DNA of 64,000 bases from Aquipluma nitroreducens (GTDB lineage Bacteria; Bacteroidota; Bacteroidia; Bacteroidales; Prolixibacteraceae): the NCBI RefSeq assembly GCF_009689585.1, contig NZ_AP018694.1, forward strand, positions 4,641,501-4,705,500. The letters run 5' to 3'. A program made the position numbers and the translations under genes. Below are positions 7,889 through 16,490 of this stretch, piece by piece. The first letter of the stretch is position 1. Each line of letters begins with the position of its first letter. The notes beneath the pieces were generated by a model that was given only the letters and a program-made list of their open reading frames with translations, had not been told where the DNA came from and made no database searches.

Positions 7889-8431
7889 TTAGGAGAGGTC
7901 ACTTTCAAAAATGCTGAAATGTACACTACCATAGCGGCGTAATTCCTTGAAGTTTGGATGCCTGGCATAGTCGAACTGTGCTGAATGTTCAAGGATAAAG
8001 ATACCGCCAGGTTTCAGAAGATTATTGTTGAAAATCAAATCGGCAACCTCTGCAAATTGAGGATGATCGTATGGCGGATCGGCAAAAATCAGGTCGAATT
8101 GCTCTTTAATCCGTTTTGCAAATACAAAGGCATTCGATTTCACGATCCGAATATTTTTTTCGCCCAACCTTTCAATTACTTCTTTGATGAACTGAATGTG
8201 TGCCGGATTAATTTCTACGGCAGTTACATTGTCGCTCCCGCGCGAGGCCAGTTCATAACTGATACTTCCGGTTCCGGAGAACAGGTCGAGTGTTTTTGTA
8301 CCTTCCAGATCGATGTAATTCTGAAGTACATTGAACAGACTTTCTTTAGCCATGTCGGTTGTCGGCCGGGCTTTGAATGTTTTTCCGGGAGTAAAAACCC
8401 GGCCTCTGTATTTTCCGCCAACTATACGCAT
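7889..8431 (-). CDS. rsmD: 16S rRNA (guanine-966 N2)-methyltransferase RsmD
   Basis: 180 residues, normal size. Typical N-terminus M-R-I-V-G-G-K-Y-R-G-R, the R-P-T-T-D loop, SAM-binding D-L-F-S-G-T-G-S (49-56) and the catalytic D-P-P-Y at 118-121. Methylates G966 of 16S rRNA during 30S assembly. Its first codons overlap the end of the DUF3822 gene by 10 bp, so the two are translationally coupled. Confidence 0.95.
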   Translation of the reverse strand: MRIVGGKYRGRVFTPGKTFKARPTTDMAKESLFNVLQNYIDLEGTKTLDLFSGTGSISYELASRGSDNVTAVEINPAHIQFIKEVIERLGEKNIRIVKSNAFVFAKRIKEQFDLIFADPPYDHPQFAEVADLIFNNNLLKPGGIFILEHSAQFDYARHPNFKELRRYGSVHFSIFESDLS

Positions 8432-9267
8432 GGATAAGTATTTAACAAGCTTACGAACTGATGTTTCTGTATTTTTTCGAAGGTATTTCCGTAGTTGAAA
8501 TCCGCTGATGGTTTCAAAAACCGGACATTACTGATGTATTTCTTTAACTGGCGGATGTAAGCTGAATCGTCGGCCACATAGCCACCGATCAGTATTTCAT
8601 CGCGTTCCGGGTCAAATTGAATGCTTTGCCACGTGTTGAGCGCATAATAAAGAAAATCGGATTCGTTTTTGAAATAGAAACTGTTGTAGAGTTCGATTTG
8701 CATGTCTTTCAGTGCAATCATGCGGATGTATTTCTTTTCAAAATTAATCACCAGAGTATTTTTTTTCTCTGTTCGTTGGTCGACTGCTGATGCAATAAGA
8801 GCAATCGATTTATGCCGAAAACTGAAATCGACATATTTCCGGTGCAGCAAAGTCATCAGTTCTTTTGGATAACTGTAAATCAACTGATAATTGAAGCCGG
8901 GGATTTCGTTTGCACTAATTTCTTCATTTCGGCTAACCTCGCTGTTAACCGAAGCTATTTTCAGAAAACTGGCCGATCCTGAGTATTCCTTTGGAAGCAG
9001 TGTTGCTTTGTTAGTTGAGTATGTGATTGATACGCTTTTAAACGACGCATTTAATTTTTCTTCCTGATCGAAAATAGTTTCAATTTTTCGTGATAGGAAT
9101 TGGAGTTTGCCCACAATTAAAGGAACATGCTCAAAGACAACATATTTATTTCGGCGTGTATCCAATATACAAAAAGAAAATCCATCAAGACCAATCTGGA
9201 TGGAAATATGATATTCTGAAGCGAGCCTGATATCGAAAGAATCGTCAATCCAATTTATTTCGTGCAT
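8422..9267 (-). CDS. DUF3822 family protein
   Basis: 281 residues, no signal peptide or membrane segments. The pattern (early D-x-S-F-D-I-R-L-A, then S-I-Q-I-G-x-D-G-F-S-F-C-I-L-D, and G-G-Y-V-A-D near the end) suggests an ASKHA-like two-lobed fold and matches what I know of DUF3822, a Bacteroidota family nearly always encoded beside rsmD. Function unknown; coupling to rsmD suggests a ribosome-assembly or coenzyme-related role, which is inference from context only. Confidence 0.78.
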   Translation of the reverse strand: MHEINWIDDSFDIRLASEYHISIQIGLDGFSFCILDTRRNKYVVFEHVPLIVGKLQFLSRKIETIFDQEEKLNASFKSVSITYSTNKATLLPKEYSGSASFLKIASVNSEVSRNEEISANEIPGFNYQLIYSYPKELMTLLHRKYVDFSFRHKSIALIASAVDQRTEKKNTLVINFEKKYIRMIALKDMQIELYNSFYFKNESDFLYYALNTWQSIQFDPERDEILIGGYVADDSAYIRQLKKYISNVRFLKPSADFNYGNTFEKIQKHQFVSLLNTYPCV

Positions 9268-9428
9268 ATGGAAAATTTGTTCCCGTTTTACCTGATCTGC
9301 AAATGTATAAAAAGTAACTAAGTTATTTAGGTAATTACGGTCCCGAACTAAATTCAGTTGCCTTTTGTCACAATATCACCATCATGAGATCGTTTTGTTA
9401 ATAGCACAAATTTTAAAAACATGAAGCT

Positions 9429-10196
9429 ATGAGAAGAGAGAGATTATTAACATTTGTATGTGTTGCATTAACCATTGGGTTCTTTGCATGTCAGAAAGAT
9501 CAGAACAATTCATCTACAGGTGATTCCAATTTGGGAATTAAACTTCAGGCCTTAAATAGAAGCTTTACCTTGCCTGTTTCATCTGTTGGGCTAAAATCAG
9601 CGTCAGTTTCAACTTCGTCAGTGGCCTGGGATACAGCACATATGGTCGTTTCAGGAATCACCTATGAGGCTAAACTGAAGAGTTTGATTACTCATCATGA
9701 CTCTATCGAGATTAGTTACAAATGGAAAGGTCCTCAGGAAATCAATCTGTTGGATACTACCATAACGCTTGGTAACTTTACCCTGACACCTGGTTTTTAC
9801 GATGAAATTGAACTTAGGGTCGATGGTTCAAAAAAAACAGCCGGATTAAAACCTGTTTTTTATTTGCACGGAGTTTATACGAAAACCGATGCTACAACAA
9901 TACCGGTGAAGGTTATTGTAAATGAAGATGTTTCGTTTAAAACTGAAAAAGACAGCGTGACGGTTACTTCTATTGACAATACTGATTTTGCAAGTGTAAT
10001 TCAAATTTACCTCGATCAGTTAATGGTTGATATTTTGCCCACAGTCCTTGACAACGCAACTCTCACCAATGGAACTTTAGTTATTTCGGCAGACAAAAAC
10101 CGGGAACTTTACTGGATTCTCGTAAGAAATTTGATTAAAAATCATCATTGCAGACATTACCATCATGCACAAGGTTTTCACATGGGAGGACATTAA
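9429..10196 (+). CDS. Lipoprotein of unknown function with His-rich tail
   Basis: 255 residues. Lipobox G-F-F-A-C puts the lipidated cysteine at residue 21. The body is beta-rich with a central Y-K-W-K-G-P-Q and L-x-P-G-F-Y-D-E-I segment, reminiscent of DUF4382-like surface lipoproteins but I cannot assign it. The last 17 residues are strikingly histidine-rich (H-H-C-R-H-Y-H-H...H-M-G-G-H), suggestive of metal binding. Single gene, closed by a strong terminator. No related neighbour. Confidence 0.7.
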   Translation: MRRERLLTFVCVALTIGFFACQKDQNNSSTGDSNLGIKLQALNRSFTLPVSSVGLKSASVSTSSVAWDTAHMVVSGITYEAKLKSLITHHDSIEISYKWKGPQEINLLDTTITLGNFTLTPGFYDEIELRVDGSKKTAGLKPVFYLHGVYTKTDATTIPVKVIVNEDVSFKTEKDSVTVTSIDNTDFASVIQIYLDQLMVDILPTVLDNATLTNGTLVISADKNRELYWILVRNLIKNHHCRHYHHAQGFHMGGH

Positions 10197-10245
10197 TTGA
10201 AATGAATCAGTTGAAAAAAATCCGGTTAACGGAGATTAATAAACA

Positions 10246-10275
10246 AAAAAGCTTCAGGAAACTGAGGCTTTTTTA
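10246..10275 (+). terminator. Intrinsic terminator
   Basis: Thirteen-pair stem AAAAAAGCTTCAG / CTGAGGCTTTTTT around a GAAA loop, nearly identical to the hairpin at 262-291. Confidence 0.85.
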
Positions 10276-10432
10276 TTTGAGAAAACCTCATTGATAAGTT
10301 CCCCTGATTTTCGATAAAGCAATCAGACAATCACTTAGAAATATTCAGGTCGTAAACTTTATGGGAAAACTGGTGTTAATGATTGCATGATTGTATTTGA
10401 AATTCACTAATTAATCAATAAATACAGTAACC

Positions 10433-11488
10433 ATGAAATTCAACAAATTATTTTTATTCGTACTCATTGCACTAGGCTTCAGTGCATGTAATTCAAAATC
10501 GGCAAAGAATGCGGCCGACAGCAATGTGAAATATTACCGGAATATCCAGTTCAGTGAAACTCCCTGGGATACTGAACGCGGATCGTACGAACTTACTCCG
10601 GAAGAAGCCAAGACAATCAACAATTACAAATTTACCTTTAATGAAAAGGGGCAATTGGCTTCGGTTGAATACAACCGCAACAATGTTTTACTCGATTATT
10701 CATCGATTGGTGCCGCAAAAGTGACTTATACCTATGAAGGCGACAAGCAGGTTAAACGTTTTTTCAATGAGAAAAATGAGGCTATTAAAAATGGTGGGGC
10801 ATCGGTTTCTGAATACACGCTCAACGAATCGGGAATGCGTATTGCCATGCGTTTTTTGGATGAAAATGGTACACCTATCGAAAACCGGAATAAAATCAAC
10901 AATTACAAGTGGACTAAAATGCCGGACGGACTGATTCAGGAAATTCGATACAATTTGGCGGGTGAAGACGTTGTTATGAACGAGTTCTGTCCGTTTCATG
11001 AACTGCGTTTTACCTACGATGCCAATGGTTTTGTGACACGCGTGGCTAATTATTCGGCTGATACGCTTACGAATTGTACTGCCGAGAACTGTGGCGATAT
11101 TGGTGTTTCCTATTTTCAATTGGAGAACAATGAAAAGGGCGATGTACTTACTTTTTCGGTACATAACACCGTTGGACAGTTGTCTAATTTATACTGGGGC
11201 TGGGCAAAGCGTACGAGCGTAGTTGATCAGAACGGCTATGTTTTGGAATCGGCTCAATTCGATCAGGATAATGAATACCTGGGAGGCAAAAATGTACCGG
11301 TAACCAAAATGGAATACGACGAGCATGGCGCTTTGGTTAAGCAGATTTCGATGGACAAAGACAAGAATGTTGTAAATAACCCCGGCAATGGAGTTGCAAT
11401 CACAGTTTATAAATACGATGAGCAGGGACGTCGGACTGAAACCCTGAAATTCGATAAAGATGAAGTCCCAGTCGCAGCGAAAAGCTAA
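10433..11488 (+). CDS. Repeat-containing lipoprotein, function unknown
   Basis: 351 residues with a lipobox L-G-F-S-A-C (C19). The mature part consists of loosely repeated beta-hairpin units of the kind Y-x-Y-(D/E)-x-x-G-x-(V/R)-x-x-x-x-x-(F/Y)-(D/N)-x-x, related to YD/RHS-like or MORN-like repeats, e.g. F-T-Y-D-A-N-G-F-V-T-R and Y-K-Y-D-E-Q-G-R-R-T-E. Likely anchored in the outer membrane or periplasm. Only 11 bp separate it from the rhodanese lipoprotein downstream, so they are probably cotranscribed. No enzyme motif seen. Confidence 0.72.
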   Translation: MKFNKLFLFVLIALGFSACNSKSAKNAADSNVKYYRNIQFSETPWDTERGSYELTPEEAKTINNYKFTFNEKGQLASVEYNRNNVLLDYSSIGAAKVTYTYEGDKQVKRFFNEKNEAIKNGGASVSEYTLNESGMRIAMRFLDENGTPIENRNKINNYKWTKMPDGLIQEIRYNLAGEDVVMNEFCPFHELRFTYDANGFVTRVANYSADTLTNCTAENCGDIGVSYFQLENNEKGDVLTFSVHNTVGQLSNLYWGWAKRTSVVDQNGYVLESAQFDQDNEYLGGKNVPVTKMEYDEHGALVKQISMDKDKNVVNNPGNGVAITVYKYDEQGRRTETLKFDKDEVPVAAKS

Positions 11489-11499
11489 TTTTTAATAGT

Positions 11500-12540
11500 A
11501 TGAGAACGATCAATAAAATCACAGCCGTTGTTTTGCTGTTCTTTCTGGCAGCTTGTTCCGGAGGAGGAAATAAAACCAAACAGGTAGAGTCTGCGGCTTC
11601 AACAGAGGTTAAATCGGCTCCTGTTGCAGTAAACGATGAGTCTCAGAAGTTGCTGAAATATCTGGAAGAATCAGGCGATTATGTGAATGGACGAAATTTC
11701 CCTTCCTTAATTAAAGCTTCGGCGGTGAATGCCGAACTGGGTGGAAAGATTAAAATTATCGACCTGCGAAGTCCCGAAGCATTTGCAAAAGGTCATATCA
11801 AAGGAGCGGTGAATGTTGATTTCACAAAAATACCTGACTATTTCACAAACGTTATCAAGCCTTTCGAGTACGATAAGATTGTGATGGTTTGCTATGCCGG
11901 GCAAATAGCCAGTTACGCTACTTCGCTGCTGCGTTTAATGGGCTACGGAAACGTTTACGCCTTGCGCTGGGGAATGAGTAGCTGGAACAAGGATTTCGCT
12001 GCCGATTCGTGGCTGAAGGCTGTTTCTGACAAGTATGAAAGTAAATTGGAAATGACTGAAAACAACCGACCTGCCTTGACTGACTTTCCTCAACTGAATT
12101 CAGGAAAGTCAACAGGTGAGGAAATTATGGCAGCACGCTTCAATCGTTTGTTTGCAGATGGGTATGCCGATGCTTTTATAACTGCTGATCAGGTTTTTGA
12201 GCAACCTCAAAACTTCTATACCGTTAATTTTGAACGGAAAGATAAATATGATTCAGGACACATTCCGGGTGCTGTGCGCTATAAAACCAGCGGAACATTG
12301 GGAATTGTTCCTGAAATGGAATCGATACCAACCGATAAAGATGTTGTAGTTTATTGCGGAACCGGGCACAACTCCGGATTTGTAACTGCCTATCTGCGTT
12401 TGTTTGGCTACAAAGCAAAAACATTGATGTATGGTAACAATGCTTTTATGCATAGCAAAATGCTGAAGGATAAAAGTTTGCTTTCGTGGCTTCCTTTTAC
12501 CGAGGCCGAAGTTGGTAATTTCCCGTATGTGAAGAATTAA
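11500..12540 (+). CDS. Lipoprotein with two rhodanese domains
   Basis: 346 residues. Signal peptide and lipobox F-L-A-A-C (C19). First rhodanese domain about 70-160 with D-L-R-S-P-E-A-F-x-x-G-H-I-K-G-A and active-site loop C131-Y-A-G-Q-I-A-S; second about 222-335 with D-S-G-H-I-P-G-A and C286-G-T-G-H-N-S-G. Both loops keep the catalytic cysteine, so both halves could carry persulfide sulfur, in contrast to the two minus-strand rhodanese-like proteins next door. Probably a periplasmic, lipid-anchored sulfurtransferase or thiosulfate-handling protein. Convergent with the sulfur-channel operon at 12627-15002. Confidence 0.88.
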   Translation: MRTINKITAVVLLFFLAACSGGGNKTKQVESAASTEVKSAPVAVNDESQKLLKYLEESGDYVNGRNFPSLIKASAVNAELGGKIKIIDLRSPEAFAKGHIKGAVNVDFTKIPDYFTNVIKPFEYDKIVMVCYAGQIASYATSLLRLMGYGNVYALRWGMSSWNKDFAADSWLKAVSDKYESKLEMTENNRPALTDFPQLNSGKSTGEEIMAARFNRLFADGYADAFITADQVFEQPQNFYTVNFERKDKYDSGHIPGAVRYKTSGTLGIVPEMESIPTDKDVVVYCGTGHNSGFVTAYLRLFGYKAKTLMYGNNAFMHSKMLKDKSLLSWLPFTEAEVGNFPYVKN

Positions 12541-12552
12541 GATTAAAGAGAC

Positions 12553-12626
12553 AAAGTACCAGATCACCAAAGTTCCTAAGCAATAAAAACTTTGGTACTT
12601 AGTGACTCAGGTACTTAGGTACTTCA
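12553..12626. repeat. Convergent-gene hairpin with GGTACTT repeats
   Basis: CCAAAG (12567) pairs with CTTTGG (12590), and AAAGTACC (12553) can pair with any of three downstream GGTACTT copies. Located between the ends of two convergent genes; probably a repeat-derived bidirectional terminator. Confidence 0.45.
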
Positions 12627-13103
12627 TTAGATCGAATCCTGTTCCAGCCTGGCGGTAGTGTCGGGCTGGAATTTGTATTTTAGCTCCTCCGGATTTCCTC
12701 CGGAATTCAGAATAAAGACATTTTTAAAACCCATTTGATTCAGGATAACCCAGGCTTTTGAAGCTGTTGCCACATCTCCCGAATACAGAATAAGGTTACC
12801 ATCAACTCCTTCCAGAATTTTCCGGTTCGTTTGATCCAACAGATTTTCAAAAGGAATTTTTATCGAATGTTCAACATGAATCGAATCGGGCAAGTCGCTG
12901 GTTCCGATGTTAACCACCATCCACGATTCTTTCAGTTCATGAAGTTGATCGGGTGAAAGCAGGTTGTTGTTATTTTTAGTCGCTTCAATGGCACTTTTTA
13001 TATCCTGTTTAAATAAGTTCTGATCCGAATTTCGGATGATAACTAAAATCAAAATCACAACGATGATCAGGATGACAAACTTTAAATTTTTGAGTTGTTG
13101 CAT
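12627..13103 (-). CDS. Membrane-anchored rhodanese-like protein without catalytic Cys
   Basis: 158 residues: one N-terminal membrane helix (about 8-23) then a rhodanese fold. The loop that should start with cysteine reads L-Y-S-G-D-V-A-T-A-S, so the catalytic residue is absent and sulfurtransferase activity is unlikely. Last gene of the operon YeeE-half, YeeE-half, rhodanese-like, rhodanese-like; 18 bp after the previous gene. It may act as a docking or regulatory protein for sulfur compounds outside the inner membrane. Confidence 0.75.
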   Translation of the reverse strand: MQQLKNLKFVILIIVVILILVIIRNSDQNLFKQDIKSAIEATKNNNNLLSPDQLHELKESWMVVNIGTSDLPDSIHVEHSIKIPFENLLDQTNRKILEGVDGNLILYSGDVATASKAWVILNQMGFKNVFILNSGGNPEELKYKFQPDTTARLEQDSI

Positions 13104-13121
13104 AATTTCTGATTTTAGAAT

Positions 13122-13733
13122 TTAGTTGCAGCCTCCGTCGAGTTTCGATTGGTTAAGCCTTTTGGCATTGAAAAACTTTGTTTTCAGGCTGTCGGGTAAA
13201 CTGTTAATTTGCGTGAATGCTTTACGGGCATTCAGCCGGTTTTCGAAGCGGGCATTTTCGGCTGGCGTAATTTTTTCTCCTGAATATTGGCTGAGCATCA
13301 CCGTATGGAACCATTCGTTGAGGCCACCTTTCATCACATAGTTGTTTGGATAACCCAGTCCGGTAACAATCGTCCATGCATAATTAGCCGTTTGATCGCC
13401 ATTCCCATAAAATATGTTTTTTACCTTTTTCTGATTTAAAGTTGCTTCCCACAGCGGATTTTGGAGATCATCAAACGGAATGTTGATGGAACTGGGTATG
13501 TTGCATTCCCGGAATTGTGCAGCACTACGAACATCAATAATTTGAATGGTACTGTCTTCGCTGTTAACCGCGCGGGCTACCTGATCAACCGAAAAGTACA
13601 TGTTGTCGGAAGCCGAGCGGGTAAGTAATTCGTTCGACTTCAGTTGAAACGTTTGAGCCGCGTCGAAAGGCAGAAAAGCAAGGATAATTCCAACTCCGAC
13701 CAGCAATACTGAATATTTTATTCGTGCATCCAT
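13122..13733 (-). CDS. Rhodanese-like protein without catalytic Cys
   Basis: 203 residues with an N-terminal membrane segment (about 8-25). Rhodanese domain about 45-150 with D-V-R-S-A-A-Q-F and I-P-S-S-I-N-I-P-F, but the active-site loop is F-Y-G-N-G-D-Q-T-A, again lacking cysteine. A C-terminal G-G-C-N tail holds the only cysteine besides C at about 84. It follows the second YeeE-type half channel by 11 bp. Probably a periplasmic partner of the sulfur transporter; the loss of cysteine in both operon rhodaneses suggests a shared non-enzymatic role. Confidence 0.78.
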   Translation of the reverse strand: MDARIKYSVLLVGVGIILAFLPFDAAQTFQLKSNELLTRSASDNMYFSVDQVARAVNSEDSTIQIIDVRSAAQFRECNIPSSINIPFDDLQNPLWEATLNQKKVKNIFYGNGDQTANYAWTIVTGLGYPNNYVMKGGLNEWFHTVMLSQYSGEKITPAENARFENRLNARKAFTQINSLPDSLKTKFFNAKRLNQSKLDGGCN

Positions 13734-13744
13734 CTTTTTCTTGT

Positions 13745-14347
13745 TTATAGCTCATTCGTAATATCAGCCTGGCTAAATTTTTTCTCGGCAAGCTCAGCAA
13801 GCCAGAATAAGGCAACGGCTGCCACAATCAATATCAGGGTAAAAACTCCAGGTGAAACGCCCATCCATTCGTCAATTCGCATGGCACCTTTGAAATTGTC
13901 CAGAAATAGAGTTTCGATGAATGGATAGGTTTCGGCGAACAAAAATGCCCCAACCATTCCACCAGCAAGGAAAATCATTGCGTCAATTTTTCCGATCGAA
14001 AGGGCGCTGATTCCGGTTCCGGGGCAATAGCCGCCCATGATAAATCCGGCTCCCATGATCACTCCGCCAACGATTGCCGAGTTGATGTAATACGGATTCA
14101 CGTAAACCAGTTTTAGGTTTAAAAGGCCAAAGAAACTGAGCAACTGCGATCCAACCAAAGCAACAATGGCTGCCGTGAAAAATACTTTGAGCACAGTGGT
14201 GTCGTAGCCGTAAAACATTCCGGCCAGTTTGCGGCTCGATGAAAATCCGGCTTGTTCTAAAGCAAACCCAAAACCGATTCCGATCAAAAAGGCGATCAGA
14301 AGGTTAAGCCATTCCGGAAATCCGGATATTATTGAAAGTGGTCCCAT
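13745..14347 (-). CDS. YeeE/YedE family half-channel (sulfur transport)
   Basis: 200 residues with about five membrane helices. The hallmark G-G-Y-C-P-G-T-G motif of the YeeE/YedE (TsuA-like) family is present; in TsuA such conserved cysteines pass thiosulfate through the membrane by transient hydrogen bonding. Full-size TsuA is one chain with two pseudo-symmetric halves; here the halves are separate genes, this being the C-P-G-T-G half. C-terminal extra helix and acidic tail. Likely imports thiosulfate or another reduced sulfur species, supplying the rhodaneses and, ultimately, cysteine synthesis. Confidence 0.85.
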   Translation of the reverse strand: MGPLSIISGFPEWLNLLIAFLIGIGFGFALEQAGFSSSRKLAGMFYGYDTTVLKVFFTAAIVALVGSQLLSFFGLLNLKLVYVNPYYINSAIVGGVIMGAGFIMGGYCPGTGISALSIGKIDAMIFLAGGMVGAFLFAETYPFIETLFLDNFKGAMRIDEWMGVSPGVFTLILIVAAVALFWLAELAEKKFSQADITNEL

Positions 14348-14386
14348 AGTTTGAAGGATTGATTTATTGAATTACTGAAATTTATC

Positions 14387-14472
14387 CCGTCATTGCGAAG
14401 TAGCGGAGCGAATGAAGTAATCTGTTGATTAGGTGAGATTGCCGCACTCCCTTTGGTAATTCGCGATGAGGC
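14387..14472. repeat. Dispersed palindromic repeat (TCATTGCGAA...TTCGCGATGA)
   Basis: A short element with near-perfect terminal inverted repeats TCATTGCGAA (14390) and TTCGCGATGA (14460) lies between the two half-channel genes. The words CATTGCGAA, GGAGCGAATGAAG and GATTGCCGC recall the dispersed 'cattgcgag...gaagcaatct' intergenic repeats seen in many bacterial genomes. It interrupts an otherwise tightly spaced operon. Confidence 0.55.
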
Positions 14473-14489
14473 TGTAAAAATTTGATCTC

Positions 14490-15002
14490 TCATATCCATA
14501 GTTTCCGGAAAAACCAGGCGAAGAGATAGGCCGAACCGAATATGGCGATCATGGTTACAAAACCGGCAACCGAAAACACGGCCATGCCCGAAAGCGCTGC
14601 GCCACTGGTGCACCCACGTGCCAACTGTGCTCCGTAAACAAAAAATACACCCCCCAGAAATGCAAAAAACAATCGTTTGTTATTCGATATTTGAGGCGAT
14701 TTCTCGACCTTGAATTTTAAACGGTGGGAGAGTGCCCCTGAAATAAAACCACCCAACACCATTCCAAAGACTTCTAATGCCAGCCAGTTTTTTAACGGAC
14801 TTTCGCCATTCTCGAAATACTTGCTGTAATAGGGTGTTTCCATGGCATGTTGATGATCGACAGCGCCTACAATTGCCACTACGGCATATTTAATGCCACC
14901 GCTGGCGCCAAGGCCACGTCCTGAAAAAAACATGGCCGACAAAAGAACCAACCCAAGCAGCATTCCTGCCAGGTACGGATTCATGTATTTTCGTTTTTCC
15001 AT
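14490..15002 (-). CDS. YeeE/YedE family half-channel (sulfur transport)
   Basis: 170 residues, four to five membrane helices. Conserved F-F-S-G-R-G-L-G and A-R-G-C-T-S-G-A-A-L-S-G motifs with the family cysteine. Complementary half to the next gene; together they should build the pseudo-dimeric channel. First gene of the sulfur operon. The 142-bp gap to the second half is filled by a dispersed repeat, which probably inserted later. Confidence 0.85.
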   Translation of the reverse strand: MEKRKYMNPYLAGMLLGLVLLSAMFFSGRGLGASGGIKYAVVAIVGAVDHQHAMETPYYSKYFENGESPLKNWLALEVFGMVLGGFISGALSHRLKFKVEKSPQISNNKRLFFAFLGGVFFVYGAQLARGCTSGAALSGMAVFSVAGFVTMIAIFGSAYLFAWFFRKLWI

Positions 15003-15026
15003 ATGTGTAAACTAGTTTGATTCCGA

Positions 15027-15227
15027 CTAGTAAGACAAATTAAGCCGAAGTATTGTTTTGGCGAAGTTTCTGTAACGTTCAAAACCACTCAGAATCTCAA
15101 AAATTTCATTCTGTGGGCGGCCTTGATCTACTTCTTCAAATCGTTCAACATCAGTGCATAAAATGTTTGTAAGTATTATGAATTGTTGACATAAAATGAG
15201 ACGAAAGTAGTGTATATTTGGTTGTAA
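15027..15227 (-). pseudogene. Orphan C-terminal coding fragment
   Basis: On the minus strand a frame without a start codon is open for 66 codons and ends in TAG at 15027. Its last 40 residues look strongly protein-like and helical (E-R-F-E-E-V-D-Q-G-R-P-Q-N-E-I-F-E-I-L, then F-E-R-Y-R-N-F-A-K-T-I-L-R-L-N). I do not recognise the family; a small regulator ahead of the sulfur operon would fit the position. The frame is cut near 15180, about 100 bp before an AT-rich, foreign-looking gene, so an insertion or deletion there may have removed the 5' part. Chance openness cannot be excluded. Confidence 0.4.
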
Positions 15228-15275
15228 TTAATAGTTGGCGGTAATGTTATGGAGCCTGCATAAATCAAAATTAAT

Positions 15276-16217
15276 ATGAAAATTGACAATGAATTAGGTA
15301 TAGTAGAAATCGGGGAAAACTCTTTTGAGTTTGAGGAATATGATGGAAGCTTGCATTGCGAAATAGACTTACCTGTTTTAAGTAATTTGCATTTTAAGCT
15401 TGACGAGATAGATGAAGGCATTTGTTTTAGAACCCATAGTGTTGATGGTTTTGGAAGCTACCTATTTAATGACCTTGAGTTCGCGAAGTCAACAGATATA
15501 GTTGTATTTGCTTTTATTTGTCATCAACCGAATAAATACTGGGAAGGACAATGGGGTTTATCAACGATGTTAGCTACTCTAGCTGATGTTATTAAAGATT
15601 CGATTGATTTAGATGTTCAATACGAATCGTTAAATATTGAAGATGATTGGAAATATTTAGAAGTTACTTTTTCAATTGATGCAGATTTTAATTTTAGTGA
15701 GCTACTTGAGAAATACTCAACTATTTTAAAAGAGGCAATAAAGCGAACTGAGTTAATATTGTCTGGGGCTATTTGGAAAAAAGATTATGAAGAAAATGAG
15801 AAACTTTTTTGCACTGAAATTATATTTCCTTTATTAAGAAAAATGGATTTTATTGACGTTCGTTTTAATCATGGAATTCGGGAATATGGCAAAGATTTTA
15901 CATTTTCCGAGGTTACTAAATTTGGAAATCTTAGACACTTTGCGATTCAAGTAAAAGCGGGAAACCTAAGAGGTAACGTTAATTCGGACATTGATGAAAT
16001 ATTAGGACAGCTTAATGATGCTTTTACTATGCCCTACTATGAAGTGAGTGCAAATGAATCTAGAAATATTTCAATATTTATTATTGCTATAAGTGGTCAT
16101 TTTACAGAAAATGCGAAAGATAAATTGATTCAAAAAATACCTCAACACTTTAAGGGTTGTGTCTATCTACTTGACAGAGACAAGATTTTAGAATTAATAG
16201 AAAGATATTGGAAATAG
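15276..16217 (+). CDS. Unknown protein with nuclease-like C-terminal domain
   Basis: 313 residues, no signal or membrane segment. The first 150 residues are unrecognised and acidic. The C-terminal half carries a pattern typical of PD-(D/E)xK nuclease folds: an acidic residue in a helix (E-N-E-K-L-F), then Y-G-K-D-F-T-F...G-N-L-R-H-F-A-I-Q-V-K-A-G, i.e. G-K-D followed by Q-V-K at the spacing seen in Mrr-like and DUF-type restriction endonuclease cores. The gene is visibly more AT-rich than its neighbours (15601-15660 has 16 G+C in 60). Alone on its strand, flanked by a gene fragment and a structured repeat. Possibly a horizontally acquired defence or DNA-processing gene; this is inference. Confidence 0.6.
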   Translation: MKIDNELGIVEIGENSFEFEEYDGSLHCEIDLPVLSNLHFKLDEIDEGICFRTHSVDGFGSYLFNDLEFAKSTDIVVFAFICHQPNKYWEGQWGLSTMLATLADVIKDSIDLDVQYESLNIEDDWKYLEVTFSIDADFNFSELLEKYSTILKEAIKRTELILSGAIWKKDYEENEKLFCTEIIFPLLRKMDFIDVRFNHGIREYGKDFTFSEVTKFGNLRHFAIQVKAGNLRGNVNSDIDEILGQLNDAFTMPYYEVSANESRNISIFIIAISGHFTENAKDKLIQKIPQHFKGCVYLLDRDKILELIERYWK

Positions 16218-16230
16218 AACAGTAATAACC

Positions 16231-16333
16231 ACTTCCGACAACATCAGCTACCTGTCAAGCCGGATTTCGGTGCTTCGTTGACAGGAAATTAGTATTTTGA
16301 AAGGCAGCTCTTCGTGGACAATTTATCGGAAGT
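16231..16333. repeat. Structured intergenic element A (nested inverted repeats)
   Basis: ACTTCCGACAA (16231) pairs with TTATCGGAAGT (16323) apart from one position. Inside, CCTGTCAA (16251) pairs with TTGACAGG (16278) around CCGGATTTCGG. The core 16245-16285 resembles element B at 17330-17370. The rest of the 16218-16490 gap shows no gene. Confidence 0.55.
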
Positions 16334-16490
16334 CCCGGCCTGTGTGTAGCTTCCTACGTTAAGGCTATTTTTAGTACGCTTTGAGGAAGGGTTTTAACTT
16401 CTTCTATAAAATGAGATTAAGATTAGGAGACGATGGATGTCCGGAAGGATAGGCTACCTTGGAAAACAAAACTAACTGTATCTATGAATC

